Counted from the first letter of the stretch, positions 7,538-17,587 are shown. The stretch: 64,000 nucleotides of DNA from Grimontia kaedaensis (GCF_023746615.1 NZ_CP082276.1:1550001-1614000); one strand, 5' to 3'. The notes: generated from the letters alone by a model not told the origin. Translations and numbers: made by a program.

Positions 7538-8929
7538 ATGTCAAAATCTCACACCTTGTCATTAAGACTTCAGGCGAATGGACCTTTATTCGCCCTCGCC
7601 TTACCCGTCGCTATCCAAACCGCTGTATTTTCCAGTAAGAGTGTCGTTGACACCTTGATGCTGGGTGGGATTGGAGAGTTGGAAATAGCCGCTGTAGGCC
7701 TCGCAGCCAAAGCGCAAATGATCATCAGTTTCTTCATCATTGGTTTGAGCATTGGTGGCGGACAGGTCGCTGCACAATGCTTTGGCGAAAAGGGAGCAAG
7801 CGGCGAGAAAAAGCTCCTCAACACCGTTTTAATCACTCTGTTGCTAAGCCTGGCGACAGCGGCATGTTTCTTCGTTCTGCTGTTCATTTTCCCGGAAGCC
7901 CTCATGGCATTGGGCACCCAGTCGCCTGATGTCATTGCTAAAGGTGCCGATTACCTGAAGCCGATCGCATTCACCCTTTTCTGCTTTGCCGTGACATCAT
8001 CTCTGGCTTGTGGTTTGCGAGCCATGCACCAACCCGGCATTGCCACTAAAGTGAGCCTTATTGGTGTCGTCCTCAATCTGTTCCTGAACTGGGTTCTGAT
8101 CTTTGGTCACTGGGGAATGCCAGCAATGGGAATAAAAGGCGCGGCTATCGGCACTTTGATCAGCGCCGTAGTTGAGTGTCTGCTGCTCATTGGCTACCTA
8201 AAACTCACCAAGCACCCTCTCGCTATTCTTCGCCCTTCCCAATTCACCACATTGAAAGTCAGTGATATTCGGATAGTAGGCAAGCTTTCAATAACTGCCG
8301 CGATTAACAGCGTGGTTTGGGCTGCTGGTCTTTTCATCTTTCACGCCATTCTTGGGTATAGCGATGCGGATCTTCTGGTTGCGCTTTCCGTATTGGCACC
8401 TATTGAAGCTCTAGCCATGTCCCTGTTGATCGGTTTGGCGACAGCAGGTTCGATTCTGGTGGGAAATAAAGTGGGCGCAGAACAGCAAGGCGAGCTTTCT
8501 GATACCGTGCGTGCCAACATCATTACCAGCTTGGTGGTTGGGATATGTTCAGCGGTGTTATTGATGTTGTTCAAAGCGCCTTTGGTATCGCTGTTCTTTC
8601 ACAATAACGTTCCTTCAAATGCAGAGGCTTTGGCGCTCAGCCTTTACGACATTATGGCCTTTTCATTGGTCATAAAAAGCCTTTCTATGATGCTTATCGT
8701 GGGTGTACTGCGGGCAGGCGGAGATGCCTCATTTTGTCTGTTCACCGATATTTTCGCCCAATGGATTGTGCTGTTACCCTGCGCCTTTTTGCTGACTCAC
8801 TGGCTTCAATGGCCTGCCGTTTATCTGTTTGGCTTGGTGCTTGTAGAAGAAAGCTTAAAGCTGGTTGTGTGCCTTTGGCGACTCAAGTCAGGAAGATGGG
8901 TTCGTAACCTTGCCGCAGCGATGAGTTGA
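7538..8929 (+). CDS. MATE family multidrug/cation antiporter
   Basis: A 463-residue polytopic protein with about 12 membrane helices and two homologous halves, as in NorM/DinF transporters. The first half carries conserved Gly/Ser helix motifs (IGLSIGGGQVAAQCFGEKG) and the second half mirrors them (IGLATAGSILVGNKVGA). MATE proteins export cationic drugs or other organic compounds in exchange for Na+ or H+. The substrate cannot be read from sequence. There is no clear Shine-Dalgarno sequence, and a terminator hairpin ends 11 bases before the start, so expression may need read-through or release of attenuation. A bidirectional terminator follows. Confidence 0.88.
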   Translation: MSKSHTLSLRLQANGPLFALALPVAIQTAVFSSKSVVDTLMLGGIGELEIAAVGLAAKAQMIISFFIIGLSIGGGQVAAQCFGEKGASGEKKLLNTVLITLLLSLATAACFFVLLFIFPEALMALGTQSPDVIAKGADYLKPIAFTLFCFAVTSSLACGLRAMHQPGIATKVSLIGVVLNLFLNWVLIFGHWGMPAMGIKGAAIGTLISAVVECLLLIGYLKLTKHPLAILRPSQFTTLKVSDIRIVGKLSITAAINSVVWAAGLFIFHAILGYSDADLLVALSVLAPIEALAMSLLIGLATAGSILVGNKVGAEQQGELSDTVRANIITSLVVGICSAVLLMLFKAPLVSLFFHNNVPSNAEALALSLYDIMAFSLVIKSLSMMLIVGVLRAGGDASFCLFTDIFAQWIVLLPCAFLLTHWLQWPAVYLFGLVLVEESLKLVVCLWRLKSGRWVRNLAAAMS

Positions 8930-8931
8930 TC

Positions 8932-8959
8932 AAAAAAGGAGCCAATTTGGCTCCTTTTT
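8932..8959. terminator. Bidirectional Rho-independent terminator
   Basis: AAAAAAGGAGCC pairs with GGCTCCTTTTT around a 5-nt loop. It is placed between the converging MATE and helicase genes. Confidence 0.9.
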
Positions 8960-8968
8960 CAGTAAGGT

Positions 8969-10303
8969 TTACTTGGTGTTTTTAGGACTCAATGTTGCCC
9001 AAGGATTAGCACGATCTTCGCCTGATGGTTTGCGTTCACTGCGTTTGTTGGATTGCGGCTTTCTTGATGATTTTGCCACCTGCTTTGGCTTGCTGTTTTT
9101 CACGGGTTTTTCGGCCCCCGCTTTTGGCTCTCGCTTATTCTTCGGCACGTAATTCAGAATAGAAATAGGCACAGGTTTTCTTGGGGCAAAACCGCAGATT
9201 TCACGTCGTTCAATCAAATGCCCCAGACGGCTTTCAATCATGCAAAGGTTCTTGAAGTCATCTTTTGACAGAAAAGAAATCGCTTCACCTTGCGCACCCG
9301 CACGGCCAGTACGACCAATTCGGTGGATATAGTCATCGGCTGGGAATGGCAGGTCATAGTTGATCACGCGTTTAAGTTCTTCAATGTCGATACCACGCGC
9401 TGCAACACCCGTTGCCACTAAGAATTTCAGTGTACCGGCTTTGAATTCTTCCAAAAGTTGTTCACGCATTGCCTGACTGCGACCACTATGGAAAGACTCA
9501 GCTTCAATACCGCGCTTGCCCAACTGCTCCACCAGCTTTGCAGCGCCATGTTTGGTCTCGATGAAAATCAGTGCTTGGTCCCAACCATTTTCAGTGATGA
9601 GATGCGCCAGTAGCGTCGATTTCTTGTCTTTATCGACCGTGGTTAGCCATTGCTCGATTTCGGCTTTGCTATTACCCTCTGAGCTAATTTCCACTGGGTT
9701 CGGTACCGCGGTTTTAGCAAGAAAACGGACTTTGTCTGACAATGTCGCCGAAAACAACAGGTTTTGGCGCTCAGCCGGCAAGCGTTCAATGATTTTGTTG
9801 ATGTCTTCAATAAAGCCCATGTCCAACATACGATCAGCTTCGTCCAGCACCAGACATTCCAGCTCATCGAAGTGAACAGCACGCTGTGACATCATATCCA
9901 GCAGACGGCCTGGCGTTGCCACCAGAATATCCACGCCTTCGATCAGACTTTGCTTTTGAGATGCTGAGCTCGTACCACCGTACATTGCCAATGTTTTAAG
10001 AGACGTCTTCTTGCCGTATTGATTGGCATTCTTTTCTACCTGCGCGGCCAGTTCACGGGTCGGAGCCAGCACCAACGCGCGCACACGTTTTTTGCGTCGA
10101 GTTTCGCCCTGACTCAGCATTTCCATCAAAGGCAGCAGAAAGCTTGCCGTTTTACCGGTGCCAGTCTGCGCCGTTGCCAATAGGTTCTCACCACGCAAAA
10201 TAACAGGAATGGCTTTTTCCTGAATAGCAGTTGGATGCTGATAACCCAATTCAGTCACAGCGGAAACGATCGGTTGGCTGAGGCCCAGTTTAGAAAATGA
10301 CAT
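8969..10303 (-). CDS. rhlE: DEAD-box ATP-dependent RNA helicase, RhlE type
   Basis: A 444-residue helicase when started at MSFSKLGL, the usual RhlE beginning; the frame is open 13 codons further upstream to 10342. All motifs are present: Q motif (YQHPTAIQ), Walker A (AQTGTGKT), PTRELA, TPGR, DEAD (VLDEADRM), SAT, ARGID and HRIGRTGR. The C-terminal 70 residues are Lys/Arg-rich and probably disordered RNA-binding tail. These enzymes unwind short RNA duplexes in ribosome assembly and RNA decay. The gene is monocistronic with a terminator at its 3' end. Other DEAD-box paralogues are close in sequence, so the symbol is likely but not proven. Confidence 0.85.
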   Translation of the reverse strand: MSFSKLGLSQPIVSAVTELGYQHPTAIQEKAIPVILRGENLLATAQTGTGKTASFLLPLMEMLSQGETRRKKRVRALVLAPTRELAAQVEKNANQYGKKTSLKTLAMYGGTSSASQKQSLIEGVDILVATPGRLLDMMSQRAVHFDELECLVLDEADRMLDMGFIEDINKIIERLPAERQNLLFSATLSDKVRFLAKTAVPNPVEISSEGNSKAEIEQWLTTVDKDKKSTLLAHLITENGWDQALIFIETKHGAAKLVEQLGKRGIEAESFHSGRSQAMREQLLEEFKAGTLKFLVATGVAARGIDIEELKRVINYDLPFPADDYIHRIGRTGRAGAQGEAISFLSKDDFKNLCMIESRLGHLIERREICGFAPRKPVPISILNYVPKNKREPKAGAEKPVKNSKPKQVAKSSRKPQSNKRSERKPSGEDRANPWATLSPKNTK

Positions 10304-10439
10304 GAGAAATCTCGGCATAGTTGAGAAGACAAAGTATGGCAAAACGGCAAAAGCGCGCCTGACCAGAGGGCGCGCATTCTAACATGTGGAAGATGAAATG
10401 ACAGTGCTAGGGTCTGCTGGGCCCAGGGCTGAGTTGGCC

Positions 10440-11639
10440 CTAAGCCTTAATTTTTTCGATCAGCTGTTCGCATTCACCCAAGGTGAGATAATGTGGAACA
10501 GGATAATTCCAGTTAGCTTCGCGAATGGCGCTCTTAGCTATCTGGGTGATGTCTTCCGATTTGATGTCCGGCAAGGAACGCGGCATGTTCATTGCCTCCT
10601 GCAGTGACACCACATAATCCACAAAGGCGCAGGCATTGGTTTGGTCATCCTTGCTTTCATCTCCTACTTCAACCATCTTAGCCAAATTCGAAATACGTGC
10701 TTTGGCGGAAGGTATCGACACTTCCAACACATGGGGTAAAGCCAGCGCGTTGGCTGCACCATGAGGCGTACCATATTTGGCACCCAGGTTGTGGGCAATG
10801 GCATGTGTGTAACCCAGACTCGCTTTCGTGAATGCCAATCCTGCGTAATAAGATGCCATCGCCATATTCAGCCTGACTTTCAGCGATTGGCCATCCCTGT
10901 ATGCAGCAATCAAATTTGCATGAATGAGTTTCAGCGCAGCTATGGCGTAAGCATCCGTCTCTGTGGTGGCGTTGAGCGAGATGTAGGCTTCTACAGCGTG
11001 CGTCAGTGCATCCATCCCGGTTGCTGCAGTAATATGCGGTGGCAGCCCTGTCATCAACTGTGGGTCCAGCGCTGCCATCAGAGGCACCAGTTTAGGATCC
11101 ATTAAGGGCGTTTTCTGGTGATTGGCTGGGTCAGAAATGACTGCGGCAACGGTCACTTCAGAACCGGTTCCTGCCGTCGTAGGAATCACGAACAAAGGTG
11201 CTGGTGAACGCCATACTTTCAACAACCCTGCCAGCTTTTTGATTGCTTTATTGTTAGTCACCCGCGCAGCAATCACTTTGGCGCAATCAATCGGTGAACC
11301 TCCACCCACAGCGAGAATCCCCATACAACTTTCTCGCTTGTAAACTGCCAGGCCTTCTTCTGCCTGCGGGTACGTCGGATCAGGCGTCACTTTATCAAAC
11401 CTGACAAATTCGACACCATGACGACGTAAATAACCTTCCACTTGGTCTACGATTCCCACCCCCACCAAAGCTTTGTCGGTAACAAGTAAGAGCTTTCCAA
11501 GGTTCATCAGACTAATAGCCTCACAAAGCTGTTCCGCACTTTCAGCCCCTGTAAAAAGCGTGGGGCGGGGAATAGGAATGACACGCGCCGCTATTTTCAG
11601 TGCCTTCATATAGCTTTTGTGAGTTGCTTTCACCAACAT
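10440..11639 (-). CDS. Iron-containing alcohol dehydrogenase
   Basis: A 399-residue group III (Fe-dependent) NAD(P)-linked alcohol dehydrogenase. The dinucleotide motif GGGSPIDCAK is near residue 115. The metal ligands are visible as the Asp of ALDP and the His residues of GMDALTHAVEAY, GYTHAIAHNLG and GTPHGAAN. The family oxidises or reduces small primary alcohols and aldehydes, and the substrate here is unknown. The start could be the second Met (MKALKI), which would drop a 10-residue extension. The gene is single and divergent from the PNPOx-like gene. Confidence 0.9.
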   Translation of the reverse strand: MLVKATHKSYMKALKIAARVIPIPRPTLFTGAESAEQLCEAISLMNLGKLLLVTDKALVGVGIVDQVEGYLRRHGVEFVRFDKVTPDPTYPQAEEGLAVYKRESCMGILAVGGGSPIDCAKVIAARVTNNKAIKKLAGLLKVWRSPAPLFVIPTTAGTGSEVTVAAVISDPANHQKTPLMDPKLVPLMAALDPQLMTGLPPHITAATGMDALTHAVEAYISLNATTETDAYAIAALKLIHANLIAAYRDGQSLKVRLNMAMASYYAGLAFTKASLGYTHAIAHNLGAKYGTPHGAANALALPHVLEVSIPSAKARISNLAKMVEVGDESKDDQTNACAFVDYVVSLQEAMNMPRSLPDIKSEDITQIAKSAIREANWNYPVPHYLTLGECEQLIEKIKA

Positions 11640-11841
11640 GGATAAAACCTCCGGTTACTGTCATTTCAGACTAGGCAAGCATTGGAGCGTCCACTAGGAA
11701 TTCCCCATAAAAAACAGCGATTCATCACGCAGAACTCATATTTCGGTCAGAGACAGATCTCAATAGGACCGATGAAATTGGTCATTAGTTCACCGGGTGT
11801 TATGTTGATTAAACTTAAGCCACAAGGACGGAAATACACTG

Positions 11842-12408
11842 ATGGGACAAACCACCAAATCACTCAACGACAAACAAATCAGTTTTATTGAACAGCAGAA
11901 AATCTATTTTGTTGGCACTGCTGCCGATTCCGGCACAGTGAATGTTTCCCCCAAAGGTGGCGATTCGCTTCGCGTGATCAATAACAAAACCCTGGCTTGG
12001 CTCAACCTGACAGGAAGCGGCAATGAATCTGCAGCACATGTGATGAAAGACGCCAGAATGACCGTGATGTGGTGTGCTTTTGAAGGTGCCCCATTGATTC
12101 TGCGCGCTTACGGGCAAGCAAGGGCGCTACATAGAAACGATCCGGAATGGGAGATCTACATTTCACTGTTCCCGGAAAGCATCGCTTCCCGTCAGGTGTT
12201 TCTGTTGGACATTGATATGGTACAAGCTTCCTGCGGAATGTCTGTGCCCTTCTATAGCTATGAAGGTGATCGAGAAGAGCTAGCCAAATGGTCTGAGCGC
12301 CAAGGCGCGGAGGGCATACAAAAATATTGGTTGAAAAAGAATCAGGTCAGCCTTGATGGTTTTGAAACCGACATCGCCACTAAAGCTGGTATCAGCGTCG
12401 ACGAATAG
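11842..12408 (+). CDS. Pyridoxamine 5'-phosphate oxidase-like FMN-binding protein
   Basis: A 188-residue split-barrel flavin-binding protein. The pattern KIYFVGTAADSGTVNVSPKGGDSLRV near residues 18-45 is typical of PNPOx-like proteins that bind FMN or a related cofactor. DARMTVMWCAFEG near 62-74 is the second barrel strand. Its substrate is not known and it is not the biosynthetic PdxH. An AAGGAC lies about 12 bases before the ATG. The gene is monocistronic and divergent from the alcohol dehydrogenase. Confidence 0.8.
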   Translation: MGQTTKSLNDKQISFIEQQKIYFVGTAADSGTVNVSPKGGDSLRVINNKTLAWLNLTGSGNESAAHVMKDARMTVMWCAFEGAPLILRAYGQARALHRNDPEWEIYISLFPESIASRQVFLLDIDMVQASCGMSVPFYSYEGDREELAKWSERQGAEGIQKYWLKKNQVSLDGFETDIATKAGISVDE

Positions 12409-12638
12409 TCATTTCGAGCGCGGCAAATGTCGCGTTCTCACCCCCGCTTCTTGTCCATAAATTTGGCTTTTAGGACTAATTTTGCATATTTATTAGTTCT
12501 TCCTTGAATAATTGAATATACATTACTCATGCTTGCTGCTGAATATTGAACGGAATCACAACATTAAGTCAATTCGCAGGCAGTGGTGTACCGCAAGCCG
12601 TCATAGAATAAAGGAAGTTTTCCTGCCGGATATTCACA

Positions 12639-13601
12639 ATGACAACAAAAATTATTCTGGACACTGATCCTGGGACCGACGACGCAATGGCGATTCTCTT
12701 TGCAGAGGCAAGCCCGGCGATCAAGTTGATTGGCTTAACCACAATCTATGGCAATGCAGACATCGACACCAGCACGAAAAATGCCCTTTACCTCAAGCAA
12801 CGTTTTGGTTTCCAATGCGATGTGGCAAAGGGCGCAACGCAGCCTTTAAAACGAGAACCTGTTGGCGCAAGTGTCGCCGTACATGGCGAAAACGGGTTTG
12901 GTAATGTCCCCATCGAGCCACCCACCATCAGCGCTGACTCCCGACCTGCCCACCAGTACATTATCGAAATGTTGAAGGCTTCGCCTGGCGAGATCACCTT
13001 AGTGGCTATCGGTCCGCTGACCAATCTTGCACTGGCACTCCAACAGGCACCGGAAATTACCAAACTGGTAAAAGAAGTTGTGATTATGGGTGGCGCTTTT
13101 GGTACTCATGAGCACACGGGCAACGTGACACCTTTCGCCGAAGCCAATGTCCACGACGACCCCCATGCGGCGGATATCGTTTTCACTGCTGATTGGCCAG
13201 TCACCGCTGTCGGCCTTGATGTGACCCATGAAGCCTTCTTCTCAGCTGACTACATTGACACATTGCGCGATACCTGTGGCGAGGTTGGAGAGTTTATGTG
13301 GGACATAAGCCGCTTCTATCTCGACTTCTACAAAACACGTATGGGCGTTGATGGCTGCTTTGTGCACGACCCATCCGCCATTGCATATGTGATTGACCCA
13401 GACTTGTTTGAAGTGCGTAAAGGTCCAATCCGCGTAGTATGCGAAGGCCCCGCTGAAGGCCTGACACTGCAGAAATACAAAGATACGGGTCACAAGACAG
13501 ATGAGTGGGCAAACTATCCCCAACAGAATGTGGCGGTGAGTGTCAACGATCAGGCTTTGCTGGATTTGTATCTCGACGCCATCACCAGCTACAGCGATTA
13601 G
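12639..13601 (+). CDS. Inosine-uridine preferring nucleoside hydrolase family protein
   Basis: A 320-residue IU-nucleoside hydrolase. The N-terminal DTDPGTDDAMA (residues 8-18) is the Ca-binding DxDxxxDD signature, VAIGPLTNLALA is near 129, and the C-terminal catalytic segment has the HDP of FVHDPSAIA near 245. Family members cleave the N-glycosidic bond of ribonucleosides for salvage, and the base preference cannot be fixed here. There is no signal peptide. The gene stands alone between a long leader and a strong terminator shared with the galM end. Confidence 0.9.
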   Translation: MTTKIILDTDPGTDDAMAILFAEASPAIKLIGLTTIYGNADIDTSTKNALYLKQRFGFQCDVAKGATQPLKREPVGASVAVHGENGFGNVPIEPPTISADSRPAHQYIIEMLKASPGEITLVAIGPLTNLALALQQAPEITKLVKEVVIMGGAFGTHEHTGNVTPFAEANVHDDPHAADIVFTADWPVTAVGLDVTHEAFFSADYIDTLRDTCGEVGEFMWDISRFYLDFYKTRMGVDGCFVHDPSAIAYVIDPDLFEVRKGPIRVVCEGPAEGLTLQKYKDTGHKTDEWANYPQQNVAVSVNDQALLDLYLDAITSYSD

Positions 13602-13636
13602 TCGCTAGGGTCTGTTGAACCTAATCCCCAAAAACT

Positions 13637-13660
13637 AAAAGGGGCGAGTGCCCCTTTTTT
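13637..13660. terminator. Bidirectional Rho-independent terminator
   Basis: AAAAGGGGC pairs with GCCCCTTTT around a GAGT loop, followed by further T residues. It separates the converging nucleoside hydrolase and gal operon. Confidence 0.9.
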
Positions 13661-13680
13661 AAATTCACCATTTTTGTCCG

Positions 13681-14751
13681 TTATCTGCACGAAAACTGAT
13701 AGCGGGTAACATGTCGATAGACCTCACCTTCCGCCAATATACCACCTGCTTTTTCCCACTCGGGGTGATTCGGGCCATCAGGTAAAAACTGAGTTTCGAG
13801 CGCAATACCAGCGTGGTTCAAATAATCTCCACTTGCTCCTTGGGTACCCTCAAGAAAATTCCCTGTATAAACCTGAATCGCGGGCATTGTCGTCGCAACG
13901 GACATCGCTAAGTCTGCCGAGGAAGAAGCAAGTCTGGCTACCTGTCTTTCACCATCAAAGTCTTTTTCATCAAACCAGAAAGCTTGGTCGTAACCCGCAG
14001 CCATGCGCTGCGCCTCGTCCTTCATGAAATCACGTTCGATTGTTTTTGGCTTGGTGAAGTCGAGCCCGGTATCTTTCACATCCTGAACTTGGCCTATTGG
14101 AATAAATGCTTCATCTGATGCCAGAACACGCGCCGCAGCCAGCCATAAAGTATGCTTCATGATGCTTTCACCACTACTTTCCCCATCGAGGTTAAAGTAA
14201 GCATGGTTGGTCAAACTCACTGGGCAAGTGCGGTCGCACTGTGCCTCATAATCGATAGAAAGCGAATTGTCACTGCTGAGGGTATAGGTGACGGTTACAG
14301 ATAGGTTTCCCGGGAAACCTTGATCGCCATCCGGTGAGATGAGTCGGAAAGCTACTGAGGTTTCAGATTCGGCAATAACATCCCAGCGGCGTCTATCGAA
14401 CCCTTCTGCGCCGCCATGTAAGGTATTGCCAAGGTTGTTGGTTGTCACCTCAAAGATTTGCCCATCCACTTCAAACCTCCCGGCCTTAATCCGGTTGGCA
14501 AAGCGTCCAATAGTCGCGCCTAAATAGGCGGATTGCGCTTGGTGAGCTGGCATGTCCTTGGCACGAAGCAAAACTTCTCTTTTTTCGTTACCAACAGGCA
14601 CTCTGCAGCTTAACCACGTAGCACCAATATCCATCAGAGAAGCCGTCATACCCACCGCGTTTTCCAGATGGATAATTCTGGCCGGTAAGCCATCGAGTGC
14701 AGGCGTGTCGCTCATCGAGGACGTCAAGGCTTCAAGGTAGGCTTCAGACAT
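13681..14751 (-). CDS. galM: Aldose 1-epimerase (mutarotase)
   Basis: A 356-residue GalM. It shows GATIGRFANRIKAGRF near residues 78-93, NTLHGG near 113-118, and the catalytic His in SLTNHAYFNLDG near 183-194. It interconverts alpha- and beta-galactose so that GalK can use the alpha form. It is the last gene of galTKM, and its start overlaps the end of galK by 8 bases, which suggests translational coupling. Confidence 0.93.
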   Translation of the reverse strand: MSEAYLEALTSSMSDTPALDGLPARIIHLENAVGMTASLMDIGATWLSCRVPVGNEKREVLLRAKDMPAHQAQSAYLGATIGRFANRIKAGRFEVDGQIFEVTTNNLGNTLHGGAEGFDRRRWDVIAESETSVAFRLISPDGDQGFPGNLSVTVTYTLSSDNSLSIDYEAQCDRTCPVSLTNHAYFNLDGESSGESIMKHTLWLAAARVLASDEAFIPIGQVQDVKDTGLDFTKPKTIERDFMKDEAQRMAAGYDQAFWFDEKDFDGERQVARLASSSADLAMSVATTMPAIQVYTGNFLEGTQGASGDYLNHAGIALETQFLPDGPNHPEWEKAGGILAEGEVYRHVTRYQFSCR

Positions 14752-15916
14752 TCACTGATCCCGCACCTTCGCTGGCATGGCAAACGTAAATTTCTGCGCG
14801 AAGCCCCGTGGCTTTTTCATAGTGCAGCTCAACCACCGATTTGACTGTTTCCACCAGTGAGGCAGGTACTAAAGACACCACACATCCGCCAAACCCTCCG
14901 CCTGTCATTCGCACACCGCCCTGCTCGCCAATCGCCTCTTTCACAATCTCCACCAACGCGTCGATTTCCTTCACTGTGATTTCGAAGTCATCCCGCATAG
15001 ATGTGTGGGACTCTGCCATTAACACAGAGAGCGCGGTGATATCTCCAAGACGAAGCGCCTCAGCCGCATCTAAAGTCCGCTGGTTCTCTGTGATGACATG
15101 ACGGGCCCTTCGAAACACCACGTCGTCCAATGCTTCACGGCGTTCGTTCAACGTATCCAGCGATACGTCACGCAGGGCTTTTACTTCGAAAAACGCTGAT
15201 GCTTCTTCACATTGACGACGCCGGGTGTTGTATTCGCTATCGACCAAACCACGTTTTTTGTTTGAGTTGATGATGACAACGGCGATGTCTTCTGGCATCG
15301 AAACCGGTTGAGTTTTTAGGGAGCGGCAATCAATCAGCAGAGCATGATCTGCCTGACCTTCTGCAGAGATCAATTGGTCCATAATGCCGCAGTTGCAACC
15401 AACAAATTCGTTTTCCGCTTTCTGTCCGTTTAACGCGATTTCAGCCTGAGAGATGGGCAAGCCATAAAGCAATTGAAAGGTTTGTCCCACCACCACTTCT
15501 AAAGCTGCCGACGAACTCAATCCCGCGCCTTGCGGAACATTGCCACTCACTACGAGGTTCGCGCCGCCGAAATCCAACCCCCGTCTTTTCAGGCAATCCA
15601 CCACTCCACGCACATAGTTCGCCCACATTTTCTCGGGGAGAAAGGCAATATCTTCATTCAGAGAGAAACTGTCTTCCTCGTTGCCATAATCCAGTGCGAT
15701 GACCTTGACCAAATCGTCGTCCCGGCGGCTTGCAGCAATGACTGTTAGATAATCGATAGCACACGGCAAGACAAAACCATCGTTATAATCTGTGTGCTCA
15801 CCAATCAGATTGACCCGGCCTGGTGCTTGAATAAGGTGACTCGGCGCGTCGCCAAAATGCTGGGAAAAAGCAGCCGAAGTTATCGTTTTTAAATCCGTCG
15901 CCATTGTGCTCTTCAT
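14744..15916 (-). CDS. galK: Galactokinase
   Basis: A 390-residue GHMP kinase phosphorylating galactose at C1. The galactokinase signature GRVNLIGEHTDYNDG is near residues 28-42, the ATP-binding GAGLSSSAALE near 130, and the third motif MTGGGFGGCVVSL near 338. The start could be the fifth codon (MATDLK). It lies 15 bases after galT and overlaps galM by 8 bases, so the three form one operon. Confidence 0.95.
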   Translation of the reverse strand: MKSTMATDLKTITSAAFSQHFGDAPSHLIQAPGRVNLIGEHTDYNDGFVLPCAIDYLTVIAASRRDDDLVKVIALDYGNEEDSFSLNEDIAFLPEKMWANYVRGVVDCLKRRGLDFGGANLVVSGNVPQGAGLSSSAALEVVVGQTFQLLYGLPISQAEIALNGQKAENEFVGCNCGIMDQLISAEGQADHALLIDCRSLKTQPVSMPEDIAVVIINSNKKRGLVDSEYNTRRRQCEEASAFFEVKALRDVSLDTLNERREALDDVVFRRARHVITENQRTLDAAEALRLGDITALSVLMAESHTSMRDDFEITVKEIDALVEIVKEAIGEQGGVRMTGGGFGGCVVSLVPASLVETVKSVVELHYEKATGLRAEIYVCHASEGAGSVNV

Positions 15917-15931
15917 ACCCTGAATGGTTCC

Positions 15932-16984
15932 TTATTCTCGGCTTTTATAATGAATGTCGCTGAGGGCACGAAGCCTTTCCGCGGCTTGCTCTGGTGTAAT
16001 ATCGCGCTGAGATTCAGCCAACATTTCATAGCCCACCATAAATTTTCGTACCGTTGCGCTGCGGAGCAAAGGTGGATAAAACAGGGCGTGCAGTTGCCAG
16101 TGTTCTATGTCTGAATCATCTTTAAAAAATGGCGCATAGTGCCAACCCATAGAATAAGGAAACGGGCACTGGAAAAGGTTATCGTAACGCGACGTGAGTT
16201 TTTTCAATGCCAGCGCCAAATCTTCACGCTGTTCTTCCCCGAGATCATTCAAGCGTTTTGCCGGTACTTTTGGTAGCAACATGGTTTCAAAAGGCCATGC
16301 TGCCCAAAATGGGACAACAGCAAGCCAATGCGTCGTTTCCACTACGATGCGCGTTCTTTCTTTCTGCTCTGACTCTACGTATTCCGCCAACAAGTTTTTT
16401 CCGTGGCGTTCAAAGTGCGTTTTCAAGAGTTCGTCTTTTTTGGCAATTTCATTAGGCAGGAAACTGTTTGCCCAGATTTGTCCGTGAGGGTGAGGCTGAG
16501 AACATCCCATCGCTTCGCCTTTATTCTCGAACGCCTGAACCCAGAGGTAGTCTTTACCTAAAGATTCAATCTGATCGTTCCAGGTTTCTATGACCCCCCG
16601 AATCGCCTTTAGGGAAAGCTCTGGTAGCGTTTTACTGTGGTCCGGTGAAAAACAAATCACCCGACTCAAACCACGTGCACCTTCGATTTTGAACAGCGGG
16701 TTGTCGCTTTCCTCCGGATTGGGAGAATCCGTCATCAAAGCGGCAAAATCGTTGTCAAACACAAAAGTGCCCCCGTAGGCCGGATTTACATCGCCAGAGA
16801 TCCGTGTGTTACCGGGACAAAGAAAACAGCTGCTCTCGTAAGCAGGAAGTGTCTCTTCTGGCGGTTTTTCATCCTGTCCACTCCATGGCCGTTTAGCGCG
16901 ATGCGGAGAGACCAGCACATATTGTCCGGTCAAGGGATTATATCGGCGATGTGGGTGATCGGTTGGGTCAAACGGGGTATTCAC
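15932..16984 (-). CDS. galT: Galactose-1-phosphate uridylyltransferase
   Basis: A 350-residue GalT. The active-site HPHGQIW, with the His that carries the uridylyl group, is near residues 163-169. The N-terminal FDPTDHPHRRYNPL and the metal-binding Cys/His pattern (CFLCPG) are also present. It exchanges UMP between UDP-glucose and galactose-1-phosphate in the Leloir pathway. It is the first gene of galTKM. A perfect LacI-type operator lies 71-86 bases before the start codon. No galE is present in the window. Confidence 0.95.
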   Translation of the reverse strand: MNTPFDPTDHPHRRYNPLTGQYVLVSPHRAKRPWSGQDEKPPEETLPAYESSCFLCPGNTRISGDVNPAYGGTFVFDNDFAALMTDSPNPEESDNPLFKIEGARGLSRVICFSPDHSKTLPELSLKAIRGVIETWNDQIESLGKDYLWVQAFENKGEAMGCSQPHPHGQIWANSFLPNEIAKKDELLKTHFERHGKNLLAEYVESEQKERTRIVVETTHWLAVVPFWAAWPFETMLLPKVPAKRLNDLGEEQREDLALALKKLTSRYDNLFQCPFPYSMGWHYAPFFKDDSDIEHWQLHALFYPPLLRSATVRKFMVGYEMLAESQRDITPEQAAERLRALSDIHYKSRE

Positions 16985-17587
16985 TGTATCAAATGCCTTA
17001 TTTCTCTATTGGGTCCTTCAGGCAACGCTTCTCGTATTGGAGCAATTATCTTAATTGTAAACGTTTACAAAGAAATGATAGCACCCGTTCGAAACATAAC
17101 CAGTTTGCGGATAAAAAAAGCGGACATGGGTTTATTGGGGGATCTGTACCCAGCATCCTTGCGTCAGATCATCAAAATCCTGAGGCGTCAGTTCGAACAA
17201 TTAGTTAGGCGTGCCTGCTGCCCATATCACTTCGAATTGTTTGAGATTGTGATCGAGCAAAGTAATAAGAAGCCCCTACAGGAAAGCCCCATCAAAAAAG
17301 CCTGAATTCTTGTGTTTCTGATACGCCCAGCCTTCTACACCAAATGGTGATATTTGCCGACATACAGCATTTAGCACACCGAACTCACCGCTTAAAAGCA
17401 ACTACGGCTGATGGGCACAGATTTATGGGCTTCATTCCTATTTAATTTTATCTCAGTCTTATATCAATTTTTACGGCACTTTTCAGTCATCAAACCACCT
17501 TAATACTTTTTATAAATCAATTCATTAAAGACTCTCACAAGATAATTTTTCGGTTGTCCTTCCTTTTCTAATTGAACAGTATTTTTT
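16985..17587. other. Intergenic region upstream of galT
   Basis: About 600 bases with the gal operator near one end. No other gene, hairpin terminator or motif was found. The open frames here (for example 16901-17305 on the plus strand) overlap galT or lack start signals. Confidence 0.4.
17055..17070. promoter_or_regulatory. GalR/LacI-family operator upstream of galTKM
   Basis: TTGTAAACGTTTACAA is a perfect 16-bp palindrome with the central CG and the GTAAAC half-site typical of GalR/GalS and related LacI-family repressors. Its position just upstream of galT fits repression of the operon in the absence of galactose. Confidence 0.8.

Noticed and set aside
10389..10440. Possible terminator between helicase and alcohol dehydrogenase
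   Set aside because: The GGGCCC-rich stretch gives only short, competing pairings and no T run.
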